DNA from: a marine gamma proteobacterium HTCC2143
GTDB taxonomy: Bacteria > Pseudomonadota > Gammaproteobacteria > Pseudomonadales > Dasaniaceae
Assembly: GCA_000169075.1 (NCBI GenBank)
Contig: AAVT01000007.1
Coordinates: 124,001 to 188,000 of the forward strand
Reading direction: 5' to 3'
Length of the DNA stretch: 64,000 bases
Every line of letters starts with the position of its first letter. Position 1 is the first letter of the stretch. The position numbers and the translations under genes were made by a program. Below are positions 21,121 through 30,049 of this stretch, piece by piece. The notes below the pieces were generated by a model that was given only the letters and a program-made list of their open reading frames with translations, was not told the origin of the DNA and ran no database searches.

Positions 21121-22113
21121 ATGCATAGTGACACCGCTAATATTTTTTTTACTGTTGTTATCCCCACGAGAAATAAGCCTGAATTATTCAAATTAGCGTT
21201 GGACTCCGTGTTATCACAAAGTTTTAAAAATATCGAAGTCGTGGTTGTTAATGACGGTACTGCAGATGACTTATTGCCAGCTTATAAAGCGCTAGAAGAA
21301 AGCTACGGTAGTAATGTTGACTTCCGTTATCAAGTACGCCGCCCCAATGGCCATGGTCAAAGTTATTCGATGAATACTGGCGCTTATGTCGGAAGTGGCA
21401 AATACCTTTGTTTCCTCGATGATGATGATTACTGGATTGATACGGAGCACTTACAGCGTGCTTATAGTTCTATTGTTAGTTCAAACTCAGAAGTAGATGC
21501 TTATTATACTAACCAAGCAGCTTTTTTTTTAGATAACACTAAACTCCATGCTAATGTTTGGATTGAAAATCTTACTGAAAAAACCGATGGCTTAGAAAAG
21601 GATGATTTCGGGGCTTTCAAAGTTACTGCGGAATTTTTACTGACTACTAGAGGTTTTGCACATTTAAACTGTTCGATTATAAAGCGTGAACTCTATTTGA
21701 CCATCAAAGGGATGGATGAAAACATTCGTTATGAATGTGATCGTGATATTTATCTTCGTACGATAGACGCGTCTGAAACTATACTATACAACCCTGCAGT
21801 CGTTTCAAGGCATAACATTCCAGATCCAAAGAAGTCCGACAACATGTCTACTTTAGTAAGTATATTTGAAAAACGTTTATACCAAATCACTGTTTACGAA
21901 AAAGCAATAATGTTATCGAAAAAGCAATGTATTCGACTACATAGTAAAGCGGGCTTGTCTGATATTTTTAAGCATATTACCGAGGAGTATATTCGTTTAA
22001 AGCAAATAAAAAATGCAGCTTCCTATGCTAAAAGAGCAACAGCATCAAATTTTACCGGTAAATGGTGGCTATTCAGCAAGTACTTATCTTTATTAGCATG
22101 GTTTAAAGCATAA
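21121..22113 (+). CDS. Glycosyltransferase family 2 protein
   Basis: 330 residues. GT-A fold signatures: FFTVVIPTRNKPELFKLALDSVL at the start, VVVNDGT, and the metal/nucleotide-sugar-binding FLDDDDYW near residue 100. It probably transfers a sugar from an NDP-sugar to a surface glycan; donor and acceptor cannot be read from sequence. The C-terminal ~100 residues are helical and basic. No membrane segment. Its AT-rich codon use contrasts with ychF before it and suggests an acquired segment. A GGAG sequence lies about 12 bases before the ATG. Confidence 0.88.
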   Translation: MHSDTANIFFTVVIPTRNKPELFKLALDSVLSQSFKNIEVVVVNDGTADDLLPAYKALEESYGSNVDFRYQVRRPNGHGQSYSMNTGAYVGSGKYLCFLDDDDYWIDTEHLQRAYSSIVSSNSEVDAYYTNQAAFFLDNTKLHANVWIENLTEKTDGLEKDDFGAFKVTAEFLLTTRGFAHLNCSIIKRELYLTIKGMDENIRYECDRDIYLRTIDASETILYNPAVVSRHNIPDPKKSDNMSTLVSIFEKRLYQITVYEKAIMLSKKQCIRLHSKAGLSDIFKHITEEYIRLKQIKNAASYAKRATASNFTGKWWLFSKYLSLLAWFKA

Positions 22114-22360
22114 CATGGAACTGTTGCAGCATTTAGAAACAATAATTAGGCATCTTTAAACATTGCGTCCCTGTAAAGACATTGTTCTACTCAGTCATAT
22201 GCCGGCAACTACTAGATTGCTTTGCAATGTGCTGAATCGTGTCGCCATGGTACCTTGTTTTGCTGGGTAGACAGCTAGCTTGATAATTAGTAGTCAATCT
22301 CATATTCACGAGCATTAGCCAACCCGACTTCTGAAAAATGTTCGGAGGTGCCTCAGCGGG

Positions 22361-22687
22361 GTGAACCTATACTTTCGGCGCTATCCTCACCTCGCTACTC
22401 AAAGATCGGCTATTCTGCAGTTTCCATTTGATACAAAGTTAGAACGACAGATGAAATGGTCAACATGCGAAGGCCAAGAATCAGCAGTTATTCGGAATGT
22501 AATATTGGCCGACGAAACAAGGTTCTGGCGGCGCAATGCCAAAACAATGCCCCGCATCGATCAGGCTCGGCAGGCCCAAAAGTATGTCCGCTCATTCTTC
22601 TTTGGTGAAGGGTGCAGTGATGTAATCCGAAATTTTCAAAAGAAATCACGAGTACAAAAATTGGAAGAATTAGCCTTTCTGTTTTAA
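22361..22687 (+). CDS. Doubtful small ORF in a decayed region
   Basis: 108 codons; basic, no domain I recognise, no clear ribosome binding site. The surrounding 22114-23022 contains many short broken frames and no convincing gene, so this is more likely a remnant than a working gene. The whole 0.9 kb stretch looks like decayed DNA between the glycosyltransferase and gloB. Confidence 0.2.
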   Translation: MNLYFRRYPHLATQRSAILQFPFDTKLERQMKWSTCEGQESAVIRNVILADETRFWRRNAKTMPRIDQARQAQKYVRSFFFGEGCSDVIRNFQKKSRVQKLEELAFLF

Positions 22688-23022
22688 AGCGCCGCTGGCA
22701 ATGAAATGAGGTTTGTTATCTCTACAATAAATCATGCTCACCCAAATCTGGCTCTTCACCTTAGAGAAGCGGCAACAAGCTGGGGAGCTGTAAAAGCTTT
22801 GTTCAGTTTAATCGTCTCAAACTGGCAAGGTTAATCATAGATAACCTCAACTATGCATAAGAAAGTATGAGTAACTGGATTAGATGGCTTTGAGCAATCT
22901 ATTGCTGATCGGTTAATCGGTACAGGACGGATGCCCCATTCAACGAAGTTGATTGCTCTTAGCGCAGACCCTTTAGTAGGTTTGAGCGAAAGCGGGCGTT
23001 ATTGATCGCTCTTATCATTGTT

Positions 23023-23799
23023 TTACCAGTTATCACGCAGGGAACGTAGCTTAATAAACACCTCTTTGTTGGTTGCATTCACAGAGTTCAACTTCTCACG
23101 AATCTGTCTGTTGGCCAAACGAAAGAAGCTATTGAATTCCCGCTCATCGCCTATACGGGTGACCAGAGGAGCAACAGTCAGATCGGCGGCTATAGCCCGT
23201 GGCAACCACTCCTGAGCCTGCCGATTATCCGGTTCCACGCTGAGGGTAAAGCGCAGATTATTCTCCAAATAATCATGGCCCGGATAGACCCGCACATTAT
23301 CATCGAGGCAATGAAATTGTTCAGCAATCGTCTGGTAGAGGGAATCGACATCACCACTGCGGCAGTGCCCTACTCCAGCATTAAATAACGTGTCACCGGT
23401 AAATACTGCGACCTCTATGCCCTGCTCAAGCACTAAAAAACACAGATGGGCATAGGTATGACCGGGGGTATCCAGTACGCGTAACTGGACGCCAGTGTCT
23501 AAATCGATCAGCTCTCCAGCCGTCAGCATTCGGCTCAAGCCAGGCACCTTTCCCTGGCCATTACTGTGGGCCCAAACCTCGCAGCTGTGCTCTGCAACCA
23601 GCTCTGGGTTGCCCTGAATATGATCCCAATGTTCGTGGGTGTTGATGATTGCACGCAGGCTCAGCTGCCACTGATGCAGCAGACGATTAACCTCCCCAGC
23701 GTCCCAGGGGTCAATGACCAGAGCAGAGCCATCTTCTAATTCAATAAGATAAGTAAAGTTACGCAGTTCGCTTTCGGTATAAACCTGATGAATTTTCAT
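23023..23799 (-). CDS. gloB: Metallo-beta-lactamase fold hydrolase, hydroxyacylglutathione hydrolase (GloB) type
   Basis: About 258 residues from MKIHQVYTESELRNFTYLIE. Zinc ligands of the glyoxalase II type are visible: THEHWDH, a single His in DTPGHTYAHL, the bridging Asp in FTGDTLFNAGVG and His in YPGHDY; the C-terminal helical part with EFNSFFRLANRQIREKL binds glutathione. It hydrolyses S-lactoylglutathione to lactate and glutathione. GAGG stands before the chosen ATG; 14 upstream codons in frame are unlike the family. It appears unrelated to its glycan-type neighbours. Confidence 0.88.
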   Translation of the reverse strand: MKIHQVYTESELRNFTYLIELEDGSALVIDPWDAGEVNRLLHQWQLSLRAIINTHEHWDHIQGNPELVAEHSCEVWAHSNGQGKVPGLSRMLTAGELIDLDTGVQLRVLDTPGHTYAHLCFLVLEQGIEVAVFTGDTLFNAGVGHCRSGDVDSLYQTIAEQFHCLDDNVRVYPGHDYLENNLRFTLSVEPDNRQAQEWLPRAIAADLTVAPLVTRIGDEREFNSFFRLANRQIREKLNSVNATNKEVFIKLRSLRDNW

Positions 23800-23939
23800 A
23801 ACCGCCTCTTGAAGGTCATTGACACTGGATAGCAAGAACAATAGCGATTTGCGGCGGTAAAATCCAGTTTGGTTTGGCTAGCAAGATAAGTAGCTAAAAA
23901 TAGCGACGGAGACGCTACACATGCTGCACTAGGTGGCGT

Positions 23940-25673
23940 TCACTTCAACGCCGAGCACCACGAAACCAAGCCTTTGACACCGTTAACCACATCACTCAGT
24001 GCATCAGCGGCGGCTGCATCATTAAGTGCATAGGGGTCTAAAATAGTCAGCGCCCTAGGTCTCGAAAATAATCCTAGCATGAGAATTTTATTGGTAGCTT
24101 CGGGGAAATGTTGCCGAACATCCTCAAAATTCTTTTGGTCCATAACAACAATAATATCTGTGGCTAAAACCTGCTCCTTAGATATTCTACACGACCGATG
24201 ACCACTAAGATCGAGCTCAAGATTAGTCGCAATGCTGGCAATATTCTCGGGCGTCTTGCGCAAAACGTCGTCGTGAAAACCTGTCGACGAATACGTAATA
24301 TCGGCACTCAACTGTTTAGCGGCATATTCTGCGACCGGGCTTCTGCAAATATTGCCATAACAAACAAATAAAACATCAGTAATTACTTCTCCCGACGCCG
24401 CTAATTGCTTTTTGTTTTTTTGGTGATTTAACCACATATGAACAGTGTCAAAGAAATCACCAATCCGTCCGAAAAGAGCGCTAAACAGCCTGCTAGTAAA
24501 TGTGACCAGTTGCGACCGAAAAACAGCAAGGTCAGTCCAATCAAAATGATCCCAACTTTCTTTGCCAACGAAAGGACGAGCCCATTCCAGAATACTAAAC
24601 CACCTGTTTTTCGTCAGTAATAGTTTATTGCGGTGATCTGCGAGTATATTTGCCCCTAGCCATTCGATATCTCTTGAAAAATTCCGCGCATAATAATCTA
24701 CTGTGTAAGTTGGCTGCTGCGGAAGACCAGCTCCCACAGCAATGTTCAACATCTCCACTGGGAAGTTAACACCTGCTTTAACGCTCAGCGGCAATGATCC
24801 CCAAGACCTAGGGTTAATTTCCAGCAGCACAAACTCGCCGTTCTCATTCATTTTGAATTCAACCATGGCCAGCCCATGCCAATTGAGTTGATCCAATATA
24901 GCTTTGCCAGCATCGAGCATTGCCTTGGGAGCGTTAGCTGAGCGCCTGTAGCTACTTCCCCCTCCGGTAAGCGGTAACTCATGGATGCGCTGATGACAAA
25001 AATGTAAAACACAGTGACCACTCACATAAAGAAACTCAACGCCCCACCCTTCTCCCTGAAAATATTCTTGCTGCTGCACGGGGCAATAGGGCAGCCATTT
25101 CTCTAAAAATTGGCCGCGCTCTTCCGCATTAGAGGCAATACAAACCGGTGAATAAACGGTTTTGCCATCTCGCTCAATAAAACTTTGTGATGTTTTCAAC
25201 ACTAAGGGATAGTTATCGGAGTGAGCAACATTTGCTAGCTTATTCAACAGCACAGAATGAGGAACCGGTATGCTCAATGATTTCGCCAACAGCGTCGTGG
25301 TTGTTTTGTCCAACGCGATCGCAATACCGTCTGGGCTTGCCAAAAATGCTTTTTTCCTTAATACATCACCCTCGTCTAGCTGCTGAAATACCACCAGCAT
25401 GTTTTCTGTGACGGGAACAATTAAATCATAATGGTATTTATCATCCAGCGACCTAACCCAAGCCATAAATTCTTTGTCATCATAGGCCGCTGAGAACATT
25501 ATTGCCTTGGAAACATACGTCGACTTAAAGGTAAGGCACTCTTTCGTCGCTGCTACATGCACAACCGTGTCAATTTTTCCTAATTCCTGCACAAAGGAAA
25601 TCGAATGCTCCACTTGACCATCAAGGATCAATACAGAATGCTTTTTTGACAAAGCGTCTCGGTCTATCATCAA
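23940..25673 (-). CDS. Fusion protein: ATP-grasp ligase + low-molecular-weight tyrosine phosphatase
   Basis: About 577 residues from MIDRDALSKKHSVLILDG. Residues 1-320 form an ATP-grasp enzyme of the carbamoyl-phosphate-synthetase-like type: a nucleotide lysine in PLVLKTS and metal ligands in MVEFKMNENGEFVLLEINPRSWG. After a linker, residues ~430-577 are a complete low-molecular-weight phosphotyrosine phosphatase: P-loop VCYGNICRSP (catalytic Cys, C-x5-R-S) and general-acid loop ILDPYAL. The TTG at 25724 would start a longer form overlapping the upstream glycosyltransferase by 44 bases. Likely role: ATP-driven amide or ester formation on a glycan or peptide, with phosphatase control of export; this is inference. 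Neighbours are glycosyltransferases and acyltransferases. Confidence 0.82.
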   Translation of the reverse strand: MMIDRDALSKKHSVLILDGQVEHSISFVQELGKIDTVVHVAATKECLTFKSTYVSKAIMFSAAYDDKEFMAWVRSLDDKYHYDLIVPVTENMLVVFQQLDEGDVLRKKAFLASPDGIAIALDKTTTTLLAKSLSIPVPHSVLLNKLANVAHSDNYPLVLKTSQSFIERDGKTVYSPVCIASNAEERGQFLEKWLPYCPVQQQEYFQGEGWGVEFLYVSGHCVLHFCHQRIHELPLTGGGSSYRRSANAPKAMLDAGKAILDQLNWHGLAMVEFKMNENGEFVLLEINPRSWGSLPLSVKAGVNFPVEMLNIAVGAGLPQQPTYTVDYYARNFSRDIEWLGANILADHRNKLLLTKNRWFSILEWARPFVGKESWDHFDWTDLAVFRSQLVTFTSRLFSALFGRIGDFFDTVHMWLNHQKNKKQLAASGEVITDVLFVCYGNICRSPVAEYAAKQLSADITYSSTGFHDDVLRKTPENIASIATNLELDLSGHRSCRISKEQVLATDIIVVMDQKNFEDVRQHFPEATNKILMLGLFSRPRALTILDPYALNDAAAADALSDVVNGVKGLVSWCSALK

Positions 25674-25680
25674 CTTGTTC

Positions 25681-26667
25681 TCAATTTCCACTGAATAATC
25701 CGCGAAGTCTAAAAGCGATTCCAATAATCACCCATTTGACTGAAAAACCGACCCCTACTGCCCGCAGCGCATAGTCGCCGGCCACCGCATACGATTTTTC
25801 GTAATAACACTCTTTTGCTATCGTCTTTAGCACACCGCTGTGAAGTAGGCGTATATAGGCTCGCACATGATTGCTACGGCAATACCTACTCGCGTGCTCG
25901 CACACGAGTACCCGGTACAATTGTTTCGAATCTGCTTTGATCGAACTAGCACCCTCTGAATTAAACGATTGACGTCGCACATTAACAGCGGTTACTTTTG
26001 GTCGATAAATGGCGCTGTCAATTTGATCCAACAATCTTAAGCTAAAATTTAGATCTTCCTCGTACGATGTCCCCTCCCAAAAACCACCGATAAGCTCTAT
26101 TAAGTCTCGTCTGACGATAAAAGTATTAGGATGCGGAAAACCAATGCCTTCGGGCCTCAATATATCTGATACGGTAACTTGATAACAATCGGTCTCTAGA
26201 ACCTGACTTCGCTTGTTGATAATTCTGTTCAAATAAGGCAGCCATTCCGCCACAACAATTAAGTCGTCTCGCTTCGCCACCTGGTCTGACAAAAAATAAT
26301 CCGCATTAGGGATTTGGGATAATGCACCATCGGCGACCTTCAGATGATGTTTATCACACCAATAGTCGTTATCATCCAAAAAGCCGACATACTGTCCTAG
26401 CGCAGCGGCTATTCCAGCATTGCGAGCAACACTTGGCCCGTGCGTGGGTTCCAAAATAGATCTATTGAGGAGTTTAAAGCCAGCACCAAAACGTTCGACC
26501 ACCGTCTTATTTTCGCACCGATGCTCCTCATCCGACCAATCATCAACAATAATCACTTCGTAATTACTAAACGACTGATCGGCTATGGACTGTAACGCTA
26601 CGGCGAGCAACTTAGGGCGATTTCTGGTGGGCACTACAATGGAGAAAACCGGGCCTTTACTTGTCAT
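25681..26667 (-). CDS. Glycosyltransferase family 2 protein
   Basis: 328 residues. GT-A start FSIVVPTRNRPKLLAVALQSI, VIIVDDWSD, and a DxD-type motif in FLDDNDYWCDKHHL. It resembles the glycosyltransferase at 21121 in length and layout, and the two may act on the same glycan although they lie on opposite strands. It directly precedes the ATP-grasp-phosphatase gene, with a 7-base gap to that gene's ATG, so they are probably one operon. The promoter should lie in 26668-26983. Confidence 0.88.
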   Translation of the reverse strand: MTSKGPVFSIVVPTRNRPKLLAVALQSIADQSFSNYEVIIVDDWSDEEHRCENKTVVERFGAGFKLLNRSILEPTHGPSVARNAGIAAALGQYVGFLDDNDYWCDKHHLKVADGALSQIPNADYFLSDQVAKRDDLIVVAEWLPYLNRIINKRSQVLETDCYQVTVSDILRPEGIGFPHPNTFIVRRDLIELIGGFWEGTSYEEDLNFSLRLLDQIDSAIYRPKVTAVNVRRQSFNSEGASSIKADSKQLYRVLVCEHASRYCRSNHVRAYIRLLHSGVLKTIAKECYYEKSYAVAGDYALRAVGVGFSVKWVIIGIAFRLRGLFSGN

Positions 26668-26983
26668 AACTCAATTGCAACTTGGATGATGATTAATCTG
26701 GGGATTACTCTTTATCTTATCTTATCTATTATTCTGTTGTTAACTTGAAGACGGTATTAATCACATTTTTATGTGTCTTATATCGACAACCATGAAGATA
26801 TTTAAAGGCCTTCGTCGTCACAATCATGGGGCTTCGACGCAGTTTACTGGGCATGGTTTTATAAACATGCACCGAGATCATCGACACGTTGGGAACATTT
26901 CGTAATTTGTAGTATTGTATTAGTGACATCAAATATTTTTTATAGCGCTGAAACCGCTATGCAATCAGAATGTTTAACACGCT
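26668..26983. other. Divergent intergenic region
   Basis: Separates the minus-strand glycosyltransferase from the plus-strand acyltransferase array. AT-rich; a small inverted repeat TAGCG/CGCTA lies about 25 bases before the first acyltransferase ATG. A 67-codon frame on the minus strand has no ribosome binding site or domain and is not called. Confidence 0.4.
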
Positions 26984-28096
26984 ATGGATAATTTGACTCA
27001 GGGAACACCACTACCCGCCCCTCACCAGCGAAATTGGCGCGACTGGCAACAAGCTCAACCTCACGTCCCATCAACAGATTCGCGATTCGTATTAAGACTA
27101 TCAACGCCCGCTGATTTTCCTGAGATCTATGGTCTAGTTAACTCAACATTTGGCATTAATAAGTCAGTGGCGGAGTATGATTGGATGTATAAAAATAATC
27201 CCTATGGCGCAGCGCACTGTCATTTGGTTGTTGAAAAAACTAGCGAACGCATTATCTCAACGGTTGCTCGATTTCCATGGCCGCTTGCTTCGGGGAATCG
27301 GGATATGGAAGCAACGCAAGGTGGCGATTCAGCAACGCTCTCGCAGTTTCAAGGCCAAGGACTTGCTTCACTGCGGAATCAACTCAGGCAAGCTCACCCT
27401 TGGTATAATCAAGCAATCGGCTTTGGTTTGCCCAATCATGCCTCCCGTAATGTAATAAAAAAATATAAACAACCCACAGCTGCATACGCGGCCCCCTTCG
27501 CCAAAAAGATACTGGATTGGCGTAGCTTGTTAGTCAGCAAAGGGGTCCCTGACCGCCTCGCTAAACTAGCCGCCCCTGCGGCATCAATCTTTGATCGCCC
27601 ACCGAGGCAAAATCAGCAGAACCTGAGCATTAAACCCATTCATCATTTTTCCCAAGAGCATCAAACACTTTCACTCAAACATTCTCGCAGTGACAATTTT
27701 TGGTGTCCACACGGGGCTCAGTGGATGAACTGGCGCTACTTTTCTCATCCCTCCAAAAAGTACCTAGCGTATGGCGTCTATGATGAAGATGAGCTTCAGG
27801 CCTTTGGTGTGATTCGACTTGACCGCGATAATGCCATGTTAATGGAGCTTATTTCTCCAGATACACAGGTGTCGCAGCTTTTACTACAGCAAGTTGAACA
27901 TATTGCTATCGAGGCAGGCTGTAAAACTATTGAGGTTTATGCCAGTGAATGCTGGCGGCAATGGCCCACACTCAAGCAGCAGCGCTATTTTATGCGGCCT
28001 TCCAATATTTATCTGAGCACACGAGGCATCGACTATCCCGAGGCACTACTGCCAGAAAACTGGCAACTCCTACCCGGCGACTCAGACGTCTTTTAA
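26984..28096 (+). CDS. GNAT-type acyltransferase, tandem copy 1
   Basis: 370 residues. Residues ~35-160 have a GNAT-like N-acetyltransferase layout (RFVLRLSTPADFPEIYGLVNSTFG, then a QGGDSATLSQFQGQGLASLR segment resembling the acetyl-CoA loop R/Q-x-x-G-x-G/A); a second lobe ends LLPENWQLLPGDSDVF. Such bilobed proteins occur in surface polysaccharide clusters and are thought to acylate sugars; the substrate is unknown. It is the most divergent of three tandem paralogues at the start (MDNLTQGTPLPAPHQRN). No clear Shine-Dalgarno sequence precedes the ATG. The gene plus its downstream spacer forms one unit of the ~1.53 kb repeat. Confidence 0.8.
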   Translation: MDNLTQGTPLPAPHQRNWRDWQQAQPHVPSTDSRFVLRLSTPADFPEIYGLVNSTFGINKSVAEYDWMYKNNPYGAAHCHLVVEKTSERIISTVARFPWPLASGNRDMEATQGGDSATLSQFQGQGLASLRNQLRQAHPWYNQAIGFGLPNHASRNVIKKYKQPTAAYAAPFAKKILDWRSLLVSKGVPDRLAKLAAPAASIFDRPPRQNQQNLSIKPIHHFSQEHQTLSLKHSRSDNFWCPHGAQWMNWRYFSHPSKKYLAYGVYDEDELQAFGVIRLDRDNAMLMELISPDTQVSQLLLQQVEHIAIEAGCKTIEVYASECWRQWPTLKQQRYFMRPSNIYLSTRGIDYPEALLPENWQLLPGDSDVF

Positions 28097-28513
28097 TTTT
28101 TGGCATAACTTGATCCACCATTCAGGCCGACTTATCTAAAAAAAGTGCGAGCCCTTGCATCACCCGCACTTATTGCCGCACACACTTAACAGCCCCTTCC
28201 TCGTAAATACGCTCTTCTCTCCTGAATACCCAATGAGTGCCTATGAACTTTCGCTATCGTTTCGCAATGAAAACCCTATATTTTTCAACTGCTTTATCCG
28301 ATTTTCTGGGCCCCAATAGTGTCCATAAACTTGTTAACCATACGCTCTGACAGATAATTTCGAATGGGCATGTGTTTGTCGTCATCCCGCTAAATCAAGG
28401 AGAACAGTTTGTTGATCTATCGAGATCAATAGGAATATAAATATTACATATTACCGTCAATTTTATTTTACACGGCACCCAAAAGAACGTTTAATATTTG
28501 ATCCTCTAATTGA
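28097..28513. repeat. Conserved spacer of the tandem array, copy 1
   Basis: 417 bases, the same length as and by eye about 95% identical to 29633-30049. It contains a minus-strand terminator-like hairpin (28138-28171), a perfect inverted repeat TTGATCT/AGATCAA with a 4-base loop (28412-28429), and an AT-rich stretch before the next gene. A fainter, diverged version of its first part appears at about 31218-31262 after copy 3. Confidence 0.85.
28138..28171 (-). terminator. Minus-strand hairpin plus U-run inside the spacer
   Basis: Read on the minus strand: AAGTGCG ... CGCACTT followed by T's, a 7-base stem with a U tract. On the plus strand there is no T-run after it. So it would stop a transcript running leftwards, although no minus-strand gene lies upstream: a hint of a short antisense or spacer RNA. 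Confidence 0.5.
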
Positions 28514-29632
28514 ATGACGACCCACAATATGACTGCGATCGTGCCCCTGCCTGCTCCCCACAAAAAAAATTGGCGCGATTGGCAACACGCTCAACCTCCC
28601 TTTCAATCACCGGATCCGCGATTCGTATTAAGACTATCATCCCCTGAAGATTTTCCAGAGATTTATGATCTACTTAACTCAACATTTGGCAATAATAGGT
28701 CAGCGGCAGAATACGACTGGATCTATAAAAAAAACCCCTACGGCATGCCTCACTGCCGCCTGGTGATCGAAAAAGCTAGTGGTAAGATTGTCTCTAACGG
28801 TACTCGTTTTCCATGGCCGCTCGCTCGGGGAAGCCAAGATATGGAGGCAATACAAGGTGGTGATTCAGCAACTCTTCCACAGTTTCAACGACAGGGGCTT
28901 GTGTCACTGCGAATACAGCACCACCGTGCGCACCCTTGGTATAACCAAGAAATCAGCTTTGGTTTGCCGAATCGGGCCTCCCGCGAGGCAACCAAAAAAT
29001 ACAAACAACCCGACTCTTCAACCCCCACCCCGTTCGCAAAAAAAATACTAGATTGGCGGACACTTTTAATCAGCAAAGGTGTGCCCAGCTATCTCGCTAA
29101 ACTAGCAGCACCTGCAGCAAAATTTGTCACTCGCGCATCGAGGCAAAAGCAAGAGGGTTTGAGAATTAAACCCATTTATCATTTCAATCACGAGCATCAA
29201 ACGCTTTCACTCAGTCACTCGCGCAATGAGGGGTTTTGGTGTCCGCACGGAGCGCAGTGGATGAACTGGCGTTACTTTTCACATCCTTCCCAAGAGTATG
29301 TCTCACATGGAGTCTATAGCGGAGATGAACTTCAGGCCTTTAGCGTGATCCGACTTGACCGCGATAGCGCTATGCTGATGGAGCTTATTGCCCCGAATAA
29401 TCATCTATCCCGAATTTTACTGGATCAAATAGAACGTGTTGCTGTGGAAGCTGGTGCTAAAGCTATTGAGGTTTATGCCAGTAAAAGCTGGCGACAATGG
29501 CCCGCACTCAGGCAGCAGCGCTATTTTATTCGGCCTTCTGACATCTATTTGAGCGCAACAAGCATCGATCACCCGGAGGCATTACTGCCAGAAAACTGGC
29601 AACTCATACCCGGCGACTCAGACGTCTTTTAA
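28514..29632 (+). CDS. GNAT-type acyltransferase, tandem copy 2
   Basis: 372 residues, same architecture as copy 1: N-terminal GNAT-like lobe, linker rich in Arg/Lys, C-terminal lobe ending LLPENWQLIPGDSDVF. Its first ~50 residues (from MTTHNMTAIVPLPAPHKKN) are identical to copy 3, while the next stretch (LNSTFGNNRSAAEYDW) differs clearly from both others. Conserved C-terminal-lobe marks shared by all copies: FWCPHGAQWMNWRYFSHPS and RLDRD.AMLMELI. Substrate unknown. The start codon lacks an obvious Shine-Dalgarno sequence; a second in-frame ATG lies five codons on. Confidence 0.8.
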   Translation: MTTHNMTAIVPLPAPHKKNWRDWQHAQPPFQSPDPRFVLRLSSPEDFPEIYDLLNSTFGNNRSAAEYDWIYKKNPYGMPHCRLVIEKASGKIVSNGTRFPWPLARGSQDMEAIQGGDSATLPQFQRQGLVSLRIQHHRAHPWYNQEISFGLPNRASREATKKYKQPDSSTPTPFAKKILDWRTLLISKGVPSYLAKLAAPAAKFVTRASRQKQEGLRIKPIYHFNHEHQTLSLSHSRNEGFWCPHGAQWMNWRYFSHPSQEYVSHGVYSGDELQAFSVIRLDRDSAMLMELIAPNNHLSRILLDQIERVAVEAGAKAIEVYASKSWRQWPALRQQRYFIRPSDIYLSATSIDHPEALLPENWQLIPGDSDVF

Positions 29633-30049
29633 TCTTTGGCATAACTTGATCCACCATTCAGGCCGACTTATCTAAAAAAAGTGCGAGCCCTTGCATCACC
29701 CGCACTTATTGCCGCACACACTTAACAGCCCCTTCCTCGTAAATACGCTCTTCTCTCCTGAATACCCAATGAGTGCCCATGAACTTGCGCTATCGTTTCG
29801 CAATGAAAACCCTATATTTTTCAACTGCTTTATCCGATTTACTGGGCCCAAATAATGTCCATAACCTCAGTAACCATACGCCCTAACGGATAATTTCGAA
29901 TGGGCATGTCTTTGTCGTCATCCCGCTAAATCAAGGAGAACAGTTTGTTGATCTATCGAGATCAATAGGAATATAAATATTACATATTACCGTCAATTTT
30001 ATTTTACACGGCACCCAAAAGAACGTTTAATATTTGATCCTCTAATTGA
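29633..30049. repeat. Conserved spacer of the tandem array, copy 2
   Basis: Near-identical to 28097-28513 at an offset of 1536 bases, with the same hairpin, the same TTGATCT/AGATCAA inverted repeat (29948-29965) and the same bases before the next start codon. Differences by eye are scattered single substitutions. Confidence 0.85.
29674..29707 (-). terminator. Minus-strand hairpin plus U-run, second spacer
   Basis: Second copy of the hairpin at 28138-28171, unchanged in stem and U-run. Confidence 0.5.

Noticed and set aside
26729..26932. A 67-codon minus-strand frame before the acyltransferase array
   Set aside because: No ribosome binding site, no recognisable domain, and it lies in the divergent promoter region.
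28412..28429. An FNR/ANR box at TTGATCTATCGAGATCAA
   Set aside because: FNR boxes need a 4-base gap between TTGAT and ATCAA; here it is 8 bases, so it is only a perfect inverted repeat.
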